NCBI GenBank assembly: GCA_900766775.1
Contig: CAAFXN010000234.1
Span: 1-5,972, forward strand
Direction: 5' to 3'
Length of the DNA: 5,972 bases
DNA from: Bacteroidales bacterium
GTDB taxonomy: Bacteria; Bacteroidota; Bacteroidia; Bacteroidales; Paludibacteraceae
The first letter of the stretch is position 1. The number at the start of each line of letters is the position of its first letter. A model generated the notes under the pieces. The model saw only the letters and a program-made list of their open reading frames with translations, was not told where the DNA came from and did no database searches. Below are positions 1 to 5,262 of this stretch, piece by piece. Both the position numbers and the translations under genes were made by a program.

Positions 1-2
1 AG

Positions 3-1190
3 ATTCTCTCTACCCGCCAAGCCGATGGCTCCCTCGCGGAGGGTACACTACTCCATCTCGCAGCAGGTTCCGCCCTGATTGATGCGGGTACGGACGTGGG
101 GCTGTCCTATACCGGTGCGGCGCCCGACCTTGGCTGCTACGAGACGGACGGCATACTCCACCCGACCATCACCTGCACCTCTGACAACAGCGAGCAGTGG
201 TTGACGGAAGGAGAGGATATCAGCCCTATCGTCTTCCAATGGGGCGGCGCGGCGACCAAACTGAAATGCAGCGACCTGCCTACCGGCATCACCTACAAAA
301 TCAGCAACACCAACAAGACGCTCACCCTCTCGGGCAACGTGGAGCAAGCAGGAACCTACACCATCACCGTCTCCACGGTCTCTGCTGAGACGGAGGTGAA
401 CAGCCTCAGTGCAACGCTGCATATCAAGTCGAGTGCGTGCAAGAAAGTCGGTTTTGTTACGGTGCCTGATAGCCCGGAGGACGCACTGCTTCTCAATAAA
501 CTGCGCGGTAGCGACTCGCTGGCGGTAACTATATTGGACGCTACTGCCACCGACACGGACTACTCGCTGTACGATGTGCTCATCCTTGGCGCAAAACCCA
601 ACAGCGGTGCCGCCGCCTTTGCGCAACTGAAAGGCTACGACAAGCCCATGCTCGTACTAAAACCTTTCCTCTACAAGAGTAGCGTATGGAACTGGGGAAC
701 GCCCGCCAATACACAGGATGTGGCAATCTATGTGTCCGACACCACGCACGCGATATTCCAAAACATTAACTTCCGTGGCAGCAATGAGTTGGTGCTCTTC
801 TCGCAATGCAACACCAATGCTGTAACGGCTATCACTGATTGGACGCAGGAGGGTATTTGCTTAGCCTCGCCCGTATCGCAAAGCACCTACACGACCATTG
901 CCGATATGCCCGCGGGGACGGTAGTCGACGAGACCACACTATCGCAACGGCTGGTTACCATCGGTGTCTCGGAATACAGCACCGCCTACCTGACCAACGA
1001 GGCACTGCAAGTGCTGGAGAACACCGTCTATTACCTCCTGTCCCTGCCGCTGCCGCAAGGTCCGACGCAGGAGGTCGCCACTGACAAACTACCGCACCCC
1101 GCTGTGCGCAAAGTCTGCACGCTGCAGGGAATCCGCCTCCTCATCGGCGACAAGACCTATGACCTGTTGGGAAGGGTAATTAGCAATTAA
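3..1190 (+). CDS. C-terminal part of a secreted beta-helix (pectate-lyase-like) multidomain protein, 5' truncated by window
   Basis: The frame is open from base 3 to the TAA at 1188-1190 (395 residues), so the gene starts upstream; the GTG at 96 is internal, because the residues before it continue the domain. Fragment residues 1-47 show the end pattern of Bacteroidales parallel beta-helix lyases: SALIDAGTDVG, then GAAPDLGCYE. Residues about 53-143 look like a putative-Ig (He_PIG-type) domain, with ISPIVFQWGG, LPTGI and AGTYTITV. Residues about 146-350 begin KKVGFVTV and carry YDVLILGAKP, LVLKPF, a W-N-WG motif, THAIFQNI, IADMPAGT and IGVSEYSTAYLT; this resembles a ThuA or class I amidotransferase-like alpha/beta fold, which is my inference. 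The last 28 residues (KVCTLQGIRLLIGDKTYDLLG region) resemble short C-terminal tails of Bacteroidales secreted proteins, possibly type IX sorting signals. Likely exported and glycan-directed. The catalytic beta-helix is outside the window, so substrate and activity are unknown. Confidence 0.75.
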   Translation: MLSTRQADGSLAEGTLLHLAAGSALIDAGTDVGLSYTGAAPDLGCYETDGILHPTITCTSDNSEQWLTEGEDISPIVFQWGGAATKLKCSDLPTGITYKISNTNKTLTLSGNVEQAGTYTITVSTVSAETEVNSLSATLHIKSSACKKVGFVTVPDSPEDALLLNKLRGSDSLAVTILDATATDTDYSLYDVLILGAKPNSGAAAFAQLKGYDKPMLVLKPFLYKSSVWNWGTPANTQDVAIYVSDTTHAIFQNINFRGSNELVLFSQCNTNAVTAITDWTQEGICLASPVSQSTYTTIADMPAGTVVDETTLSQRLVTIGVSEYSTAYLTNEALQVLENTVYYLLSLPLPQGPTQEVATDKLPHPAVRKVCTLQGIRLLIGDKTYDLLGRVISN

Positions 1191-1212
1191 CAATTAAGAA
1201 TTAACAATTAAC
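1185..1212. repeat. Four-copy 7-bp tandem repeat (AATTAAC/AATTAAG) overlapping a stop codon
   Basis: Units lie at 1185-1191, 1192-1198, 1199-1205 and 1206-1212. They read AATTAAC, AATTAAG, AATTAAC and AATTAAC. The first unit supplies the TAA stop of the upstream surface-protein gene. The unit has no obvious hairpin or protein-binding logic. Confidence 0.85.
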
Positions 1213-1220
1213 ATGCCACT

Positions 1221-1274
1221 GCTCTGAGTATTCCGAGAACTCTGATTATTCCGATTACTCTAAGCACTCCGATA
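1221..1274. repeat. Three imperfect 18-bp tandem units (CTCT..A...TCCGA)
   Basis: Units lie at 1221-1238, 1239-1256 and 1257-1274, exactly 18 bp apart. Each carries CTCT near its start and TCCGA near its end; the middle bases vary. The copies abut without spacers, so this is a degenerate tandem array and not a CRISPR. It lies between the two plus-strand genes and has no plausible reading frame. Confidence 0.7.
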
Positions 1275-1306
1275 AATCGTAATTCGTAAATTCGTAAATC
1301 GTAAAT
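1274..1306. repeat. AT-rich 7-8 bp repeats (AAATCGT / AATTCGT)
   Basis: Four consecutive units read AAATCGT (1274-1280), AATTCGT (1281-1287), AAATTCGT (1288-1295) and AAATCGT (1296-1302), then a partial copy. The array ends seven bases before the cyuA start codon, so it would form the 5' leader or overlap the promoter. No TAnnTTTG promoter element or Shine-Dalgarno sequence is visible here. Confidence 0.75.
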
Positions 1307-1312
1307 AACGCC

Positions 1313-2626
1313 ATGACAATCACTGATTTACTCCATCAAGAAGTGGTGCCCGCTATCGGCTGTACCGAGCCTATTGCGGTAGCACTATGCGTCGCTAAAG
1401 CCAAAGAAGAACTGGGGAAAGAGCCCGAGGACATCGTGGTGCGGCTGAGTAAGAACATCTATAAGAACGCCATGGCGGTGGGAATTCCCAACACCGGCAT
1501 GACGGGACTCCCGATTGCTATTGCGCTGGGAGCAACGGCTGGGCATAGCGCGTATATGCTGGAAGTGCTGCGCGATGCGGACGAGGCTGCCGTGGCGTAT
1601 GCCAAGGGCTATATGGAGCGGACGCCCATACGCATTGAGGTAGCGGAAGATGCACCCGACATCCTGTACATCCACACTATTGTCTGCGCAGGCGGAGCAC
1701 AAGCCGAAGCCACCATTCAAGGGACGCATACACACTTCCTTCCACCGGAGGAAGAGGCAGTGAAAAAGCAACATTGTACCAATATATCGGAAACAAACAC
1801 GCTTACGAAAGCCGATATCCTTCCTTCGCTACGCACGGTGTGGGACTATGCGATGACGGTGGATTTGGAGGAGGTAGCGTGGTTGCAGGAGGGCGCAGAG
1901 ATGAATATCCGTGCGGCAGAGACCTCCTTCCGCGGCAACTACGGACACGGGTTGGGACGACTACTGCACTCCTCCACACAAGCACCATTGTCAAATAGTA
2001 CATTGTCCAATTGTCAAATCGGAGATATTTTCGGCGACACGCTGTTCACGAAGATACTGAGTTACACCTGCGGGGCGTGCGATGCGCGTATGTCGGGCGC
2101 GATGGTGCAGGTGATGTCCAACTCGGGTTCCGGCAATCAGGGGATTTCCTGCTCAGTACCCGTCTATCTCTACGCCAAAGAGCGGGGTTGTAGCCGCGAG
2201 CAGGCCATCCGTGCGTTGACACTGAGCAACCTGACGGTAGTGTATATCAAGCAGTCGCTGGGGCGGCTGTCGGCACTATGCGGCTGCGTGGTAGCGGCAA
2301 CGGGTTCGGCGGTGGGGATTACCTACCTGATGGGCGGCGGATACGAGGAAATCACCTATGCCATCAAGAACATGATTGCCAATATATCGGGCATGATATG
2401 CGACGGCGCGAAACCCGGCTGCGCGTTGAAAGTTACGAGCGGCGTAGGTACGGCGATACTATCCGCCTCGCTGGCAATGCAGCATTCGTATGCCGATGCC
2501 TCGGAGGGCATCGTGGAAGAGGATATCGACCGCACCATCCACAACCTCACCCGCATAGGACACGACGGCATGACCCAGACAGACGACCTCATCCTTGACA
2601 TCATGACCCACAAGCAGACATGCTGA
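1313..2626 (+). CDS. cyuA: L-cysteine desulfidase (CyuA/YhaM, UPF0597, serine dehydratase alpha-chain fold)
   Basis: The 437-residue product matches the E. coli YhaM (CyuA) family in length and motifs. These enzymes are cytoplasmic iron-sulfur proteins that break L-cysteine into pyruvate, ammonia and sulfide. Visible motifs are GCTEP (16-20), IPNTGMTGLP (58-67), DARMSGA (257-263), MSNSGSGNQG (268-277), LSALC (319-323) and GMICDGAKPGCALKV (360-374). Likely Fe-S ligands are C17, C323 and C363; the 40-residue gap between the last two agrees with my memory of the Methanocaldococcus enzyme. The ATG at 1313 places GCTEP at the usual distance from the N-terminus; no Shine-Dalgarno is seen. Residues 225-236 form a Ser/Asn-rich loop encoded by repeat-like DNA, which is odd for the family. 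The gene stands alone between the surface protein and convergent rplT. A neighbouring cysteine transporter is not seen. Confidence 0.93.
   Translation: MTITDLLHQEVVPAIGCTEPIAVALCVAKAKEELGKEPEDIVVRLSKNIYKNAMAVGIPNTGMTGLPIAIALGATAGHSAYMLEVLRDADEAAVAYAKGYMERTPIRIEVAEDAPDILYIHTIVCAGGAQAEATIQGTHTHFLPPEEEAVKKQHCTNISETNTLTKADILPSLRTVWDYAMTVDLEEVAWLQEGAEMNIRAAETSFRGNYGHGLGRLLHSSTQAPLSNSTLSNCQIGDIFGDTLFTKILSYTCGACDARMSGAMVQVMSNSGSGNQGISCSVPVYLYAKERGCSREQAIRALTLSNLTVVYIKQSLGRLSALCGCVVAATGSAVGITYLMGGGYEEITYAIKNMIANISGMICDGAKPGCALKVTSGVGTAILSASLAMQHSYADASEGIVEEDIDRTIHNLTRIGHDGMTQTDDLILDIMTHKQTC
1986..2019. repeat. Repeat-like AT-rich stretch inside cyuA (ATTGTCAAAT twice)
   Basis: ATTGTCAAAT occurs at 1987-1996 and again at 2010-2019, with a CATTGTC copy at 2001-2007. 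The composition is much more A/T-rich than the surrounding coding DNA. It encodes residues 225-236 of the desulfidase, a Ser/Asn/Leu-rich segment between conserved blocks. It keeps the reading frame. Confidence 0.65.
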
Positions 2627-2630
2627 GGCG

Positions 2631-2696
2631 GACCTGCGGACGACCTGCGGTAATGTTACGGACGACCCGCGATAGACCCGCGATAGACCCGCGACA
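2631..2696. repeat. Six-unit 11-bp GC-rich tandem array just after cyuA
   Basis: Units start every 11 bases at 2631, 2642, 2653, 2664, 2675 and 2686. The first two are of the form GACCTGCGGac, the third is degenerate (ATGTTACGGAC), and the last three are GACCCGCGATA or close. The array begins four bases after the cyuA stop. Its period is the same as the unrelated array at the window end. It is non-coding, and I see no terminator within it. Confidence 0.75.
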
Positions 2697-2705
2697 AAAT
2701 GTTGT

Positions 2706-2791
2706 TCGAAAAGAGGAGAAAACGGAGGGGAAAGAGGTAGCGGGCAACGAGTGAGAGAGTAGAGTGGGGTATAGAAGAGTAGGGGAATAGA
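2706..2791. repeat. Purine-rich tract with a degenerate 15-16 bp direct repeat
   Basis: The plus strand here is strongly purine-rich, with about a dozen pyrimidines in roughly 90 bases. Its end holds two near copies of an AGAGT-GGGG-ATAGA unit at 2761-2775 and 2776-2791. Together with the 11-bp array it fills the spacer between the converging cyuA and rplT genes. No gene is visible. Confidence 0.5.
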
Positions 2792-2820
2792 AAAAGGGTT
2801 GCCGGATTGGCAACCCTTTT
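2792..2820. terminator. Bidirectional intrinsic terminator between cyuA and rplT
   Basis: A perfect 12-bp inverted repeat (2792-2803 with 2809-2820, core GGGTTGCC/GGCAACCC) encloses a 5-base loop. A-run and T-run flanks give a U-tract in both directions. It lies 23 bases past the rplT stop on the minus strand and also faces cyuA transcripts on the plus strand. Confidence 0.92.
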
Positions 2821-2843
2821 CTCTTGCACGTTCTGGGAAGCGA

Positions 2844-3191
2844 TTATTGTTTTGCTTTCTCTACGATGGCTTTGAACGCTTGCGGCTGGTTCATAGCGAG
2901 GTCAGCGAGCACCTTGCGGTTGATTTCGATACCTGCTTTCTTGAGCGCGCCCATCAACTGGCTGTAACTCAGTCCTTCGAGACGAGCGGCAGCGTTGATA
3001 CGCTGAATCCACAAAGCGCGGAAGTTGCGTTTTTTGTTCTTGCGATCGCGATAAGCATACTGGAGACCTTTCTCCCAGGTGTTCTTGGCAACTGTCCAAA
3101 CGTTGGCACGGCCACCAAAATTGCCTCTTGTGAGGCTCATGATCTTCTTACGACGGTTACGAGAAGCGACGTGATTTACTGATCTTGGCAT
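2844..3191 (-). CDS. rplT: 50S ribosomal protein L20
   Basis: The 115-residue basic protein is L20, an early 23S rRNA-binding assembly protein of the large subunit. Diagnostic blocks are RNRRKKIMSLTRGNFGGR (11-28), YAYRDRKNKKRNFRALWIQRINAA (46-69, given here only as a landmark) and GLSYSQLM...KKAGIEINRKVLADLA. Length is normal for the family. The start ATG (3191-3189) gives the conserved MPRSVNHVASR N-terminus; there is no Shine-Dalgarno, as is usual in Bacteroidota. It is the last gene of infC-rpmI-rplT, 31 bases after rpmI, and is followed by a strong terminator. In E. coli and Bacillus, L20 represses this operon by binding the mRNA; here such control is possible but not shown. Confidence 0.98.
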   Translation of the reverse strand: MPRSVNHVASRNRRKKIMSLTRGNFGGRANVWTVAKNTWEKGLQYAYRDRKNKKRNFRALWIQRINAAARLEGLSYSQLMGALKKAGIEINRKVLADLAMNQPQAFKAIVEKAKQ

Positions 3192-3222
3192 AGTTCAAAT
3201 ACAAAATTTGGTGGTTAATAAC

Positions 3223-3420
3223 TTAGCGCAGCAACAACAACTCGCGCAAGGAACGCAGGTTGGAGTGGTCTACGAGTGCAACGTGAGTCAAGTTGCGTTT
3301 CTGTTTCTTGGTCTTCTTTGTCAGAATGTGACTCTTGTAAGCGTGTTTACGCTTGATTTTACCCGTTCCGGTAAGAGCGAATCTTTTTTTAGCACCGGAA
3401 TTAGTCTTTACCTTTGGCAT
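3223..3420 (-). CDS. rpmI: 50S ribosomal protein L35
   Basis: The 65-residue, very basic protein is L35, a small component of the large ribosomal subunit. The N-terminus MPKVKTNSGAKKRF and the following TGTGKIKRKHAYKSHILTKK block are diagnostic. Length is typical. Start ATG (3420-3418) is preceded by an AT-rich leader without a Shine-Dalgarno. It sits between infC (67-base spacer containing a hairpin) and rplT (31-base spacer), the standard order of this translation operon. Confidence 0.97.
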   Translation of the reverse strand: MPKVKTNSGAKKRFALTGTGKIKRKHAYKSHILTKKTKKQKRNLTHVALVDHSNLRSLRELLLLR

Positions 3421-3450
3421 TTTGTTAATAATTTAATGGTGAATATTTAG

Positions 3451-3482
3451 AGTCTGAGGCAGCCATTGGTAGCCCGCAGACT
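3451..3482 (-). promoter_or_regulatory. Hairpin in the infC-rpmI spacer, candidate translational control element
   Basis: On the minus strand AGTCTG and CAGACT form an outer stem, and GG/CC plus GC/GC pairs can extend it around a loop of about eight bases. It starts five bases after the infC stop and no U-run follows, so it is not a typical terminator. In E. coli, L20 represses rpmI-rplT through RNA structure in this same interval; assigning that role here is inference. Confidence 0.35.
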
Positions 3483-3487
3483 ATGTG

Positions 3488-4051
3488 TTATTGCTGTTTC
3501 TTCGGACTGAGGTTCAGAATCATCCGTTTGCCTTCCAAGTTGGGCATGGAGTCGGGTTTTCCGAACTCAGTGAGGTCGTTGGCGAAGCGTGCGAGCAGCA
3601 ACTCTCCCTGCTCCTTGAAGACGATAGAACGCCCGCGGAAGAAGACGTATGCCTTCACTTTGTTGCCCTCTTTGAGGAACTCCTGCGCGTGCTTCAACTT
3701 GAAGTTGTAGTCGTGGTCATCGGTCTGAGGTCCGAAGCGGATTTCCTTCACCTCCATCTTCTTCGAGTTGGCTTTCGCCTCTTTCTCCTTGCGTTTCTTT
3801 TGGTAAAGGAACTTCTGATAATCAAGGATTCGGCATACAGGAGGGTCAGCGTTGGGCGAGATTTCCACCAAGTCCAAGTTCTGCTCGTCTGCCATGCGCA
3901 GCGCAGTCTGGAAGGGGTAGATTCCCTGCTCTACATTGTCGCCTACAAGGCGCACTTGATGCACACCGCGGATATGGTCGTTGATGCGGTTGGGCATTTC
4001 TTTTTCTACTCGCCCGCGAAAGGGGCGTTTGGGTACATTTGGTGCGATAAT
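3488..4051 (-). CDS. infC: Translation initiation factor IF-3 with a non-AUG start
   Basis: IF-3 binds the 30S subunit, blocks premature subunit joining and proofreads the start codon and initiator tRNA. The N-domain holds NRINDHIRG, VRLVGDNVEQGIYP and LDLVEISPNADPPVCRILDY; a Lys-rich linker (YQKKRKEKEAK) follows; the C-domain holds KEIRFGPQTDDHDYNFKLKHAQEFL and FRGRSIVF. I place the start at ATT (4051-4049), giving 187 residues. A perfect AGGAGG (4062-4057) lies five bases upstream, an in-frame TAG at 4063-4061 closes the frame behind it, and no ATG, GTG or TTG occurs in frame until the ATG at 3997-3995. The next codon, ATC (4048-4046), is equally possible. The 3997 ATG has no clear ribosome binding site and would drop 18 residues including a basic arm. 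E. coli infC also starts with AUU and is autoregulated through it. Confidence 0.93.
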   Translation of the reverse strand: MIAPNVPKRPFRGRVEKEMPNRINDHIRGVHQVRLVGDNVEQGIYPFQTALRMADEQNLDLVEISPNADPPVCRILDYQKFLYQKKRKEKEAKANSKKMEVKEIRFGPQTDDHDYNFKLKHAQEFLKEGNKVKAYVFFRGRSIVFKEQGELLLARFANDLTEFGKPDSMPNLEGKRMILNLSPKKQQ

Positions 4052-4056
4052 TTTTT

Positions 4057-4062
4057 CCTCCT
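4057..4062 (-). promoter_or_regulatory. Perfect Shine-Dalgarno AGGAGG fixing the infC start
   Basis: AGGAGG is followed by AAAAA and then ATT ATC. The spacing is 5 bases to ATT or 8 to ATC. The other four gene starts in the window have no such site, so its presence argues that it offsets a poor start codon. Confidence 0.85.
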
Positions 4063-4147
4063 ATATATAATGTTATTACCGTTTCAGTCGGCAAGCCTCT
4101 CGCATGTGCCGCCGCACTGATTAGCATATCTAACTCGAAAAAGCGCA

Positions 4148-4179
4148 CAAAATTACTACTTTTTTCCCAATCTCGCAAA
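4148..4179 (-). promoter_or_regulatory. Bacteroidota-type promoter for infC-rpmI-rplT
   Basis: On the minus strand TTTG (4179-4176), 20 bases, then TAATTTTG (4155-4148) match the Bacteroidota -33/-7 consensus TTTG-N19-21-TAnnTTTG. Transcription would start near 4142, leaving a leader of about 90 bases before the AUU codon. That leader is G/C-rich in the middle and may fold, but I cannot define one structure. Confidence 0.8.
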
Positions 4180-4214
4180 TTTTTTAGGGAAATTCTTCAT
4201 TTTTTTACGAATAA

Positions 4215-4246
4215 TTTGCATATTCCGTAAAAAAAGCGTACCTTTG
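4215..4246 (+). promoter_or_regulatory. Bacteroidota-type promoter for the lipoprotein gene
   Basis: TTTG (4215-4218), 20 bases, then TACCTTTG (4239-4246) match the TTTG/TAnnTTTG consensus exactly. The start site would be about 4252, giving a leader of about 30 bases to the ATG at 4285. It is back to back with the infC promoter; the two -33 elements are 35 bases apart across A/T-tract DNA. Confidence 0.82.
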
Positions 4247-4284
4247 CGCACGAATTTGTTTTTACTTAACCTAACAATACTATT

Positions 4285-5205
4285 ATGTTTCTGAGTCGTT
4301 CGTACATATTCTTGCTTCCCGCGCTTGCGGCATTGCTTGCTGTTTCGTGTCAGGAGTCCGCTTATATCAATGGTCCCGGCGATAATCTTTTCAACCAAGA
4401 CAGCATCATTCCTGTCGTGGACCCAGAGCCGACGCCTGCGCCGGAGGGGTTTGTGATTCCGGAGGGGGCACTCAATGTGTATGAAGTGCTGGATTCTTGC
4501 GCCAAGTTGGCGAGCGAAGAGGTCTCCCAACAGAAATACTACGTCTATGGTTGGGTGCGCGATTTCAACGAATCGAAGCACTTGGACGGTATTCAGAACT
4601 ATGGCAATGCGTTCTTTTACTTGTCTGCTACGAATGACCCCGAGGCAAGCAAGGCTTTCTATGCCTATCAGTGTATGGGCAAGTTGGGTGCGAAGATAAA
4701 CGACCCGGAGGTGATACAAGCAGGTGATTTTGTAGTGATTAGTGCGTATATTACCAACTTCAAGGGCACCTATGAGACGACCAGCGGCGGCTGCCTTGTT
4801 TCGAGCACCAATGCTGCTTTCAACGATGCGTTCTATGACTTCAAGGGTTGCCCTGAGCCAGATAGAGCGGTAGGGCAAATATCCGTAACCGAGGCGGAAG
4901 CGATTTGCCGTGGGCTGGAGAATAAGGCGACGACAAGCGAGACCTATGATATCATTGGTGTTGTCAATAGTTTGGACGAAGCCGTGAGCACATCCTACGG
5001 CAATGCCACATTCCGCATTACCGACGGCAAGTCTTTCCTTATCGCATTCCGTTGCAAGGGCTTGGATGGCAGCAAGTTTACGAATGCTAACCAAGTGCAG
5101 TTGGGAGACACGGTGGTTGTAACGGGCAAACTGCAAAACTACAACTACACGCCTGAGTTGGCGCAAGGTGGATACCTCTCCGACAGCACCAACCCGAATC
5201 TTTAA
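4285..5205 (+). CDS. Putative lipoprotein with two OB-fold-like repeats
   Basis: The 306-residue product has a lipoprotein signal: positively charged start, hydrophobic run 8-20, and LAVSC with the acylated cysteine at 22. A Pro/Asp/Glu-rich linker (about 26-62) follows. The rest is an internal duplication. Copy 1 (about 63-179) has YYVYGWV, NYGNAFFYLS, FYAYQCMG, IQAGDFVVISAYITNFKG and GGCLVSSTN. Copy 2 (about 199-306) has YDIIGVV, SYGNATFRIT, FLIAFRCKG, VQLGDTVVVTGKLQNYN and GGYLSDSTN. The pattern of G-V strands, a GD-V-V-G strand and a closing tail suggests an OB-fold like those in other Bacteroidales lipoproteins; the fold call is inference and the ligand is unknown. The acidic residue after CQ may favour surface export. 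It has its own promoter and lies 57 bases before the barrel gene, so the two may be co-transcribed. Confidence 0.85.
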   Translation: MFLSRSYIFLLPALAALLAVSCQESAYINGPGDNLFNQDSIIPVVDPEPTPAPEGFVIPEGALNVYEVLDSCAKLASEEVSQQKYYVYGWVRDFNESKHLDGIQNYGNAFFYLSATNDPEASKAFYAYQCMGKLGAKINDPEVIQAGDFVVISAYITNFKGTYETTSGGCLVSSTNAAFNDAFYDFKGCPEPDRAVGQISVTEAEAICRGLENKATTSETYDIIGVVNSLDEAVSTSYGNATFRITDGKSFLIAFRCKGLDGSKFTNANQVQLGDTVVVTGKLQNYNYTPELAQGGYLSDSTNPNL

Positions 5206-5262
5206 TTCTTGTGTGTTTTAGCACATTTCACAAAACAATACTAACAAATTATTCTAACAATT

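Noticed and set aside
96..98. GTG as the start of the first gene
   Set aside because: The frame is open upstream to the window edge, and the residues before it (SALIDAGTDV) belong to the same beta-helix ending.
48..626. Minus-strand open frame opposite the surface-protein gene
   Set aside because: It has low-complexity Arg/Gly/Val content, and the plus frame holds recognisable beta-helix and Ig motifs.
1221..1274. Small peptide gene or riboswitch in the spacer before cyuA
   Set aside because: The DNA is fully explained by 18-bp repeats and shows no start with a sensible frame and no conserved riboswitch core that I recognise.
2799..3182. Plus-strand open frame opposite rplT
   Set aside because: It begins inside the terminator stem and is antisense to a certain ribosomal protein gene.
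3485..4120. Plus-strand open frame opposite infC
   Set aside because: It mirrors the IF-3 coding region, is Leu/Val-rich, and has no promoter or family signature.
3846..4178. Minus-strand frame crossing the infC leader and start (MRDWEKSS..., or from an ATG at 4127), considered as a leader peptide
   Set aside because: The first ATG lies upstream of the predicted transcription start, the frame runs deep into infC without a stop, and no ribosome site precedes either ATG.
4156..5166. Long minus-strand open frame (336 codons) opposite the lipoprotein gene
   Set aside because: Its translation is Arg/Ile-rich without domain logic, and the plus strand has a signal peptide, duplicated domains and a promoter. 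It is a frame shadow.
5206..5262. Operator or separate promoter between the lipoprotein and barrel genes
   Set aside because: TGTTTT/AAAACA (5214-5219 and 5232-5237) is a 6-bp inverted repeat in AT-rich DNA and could be chance; no TAnnTTTG element is present.
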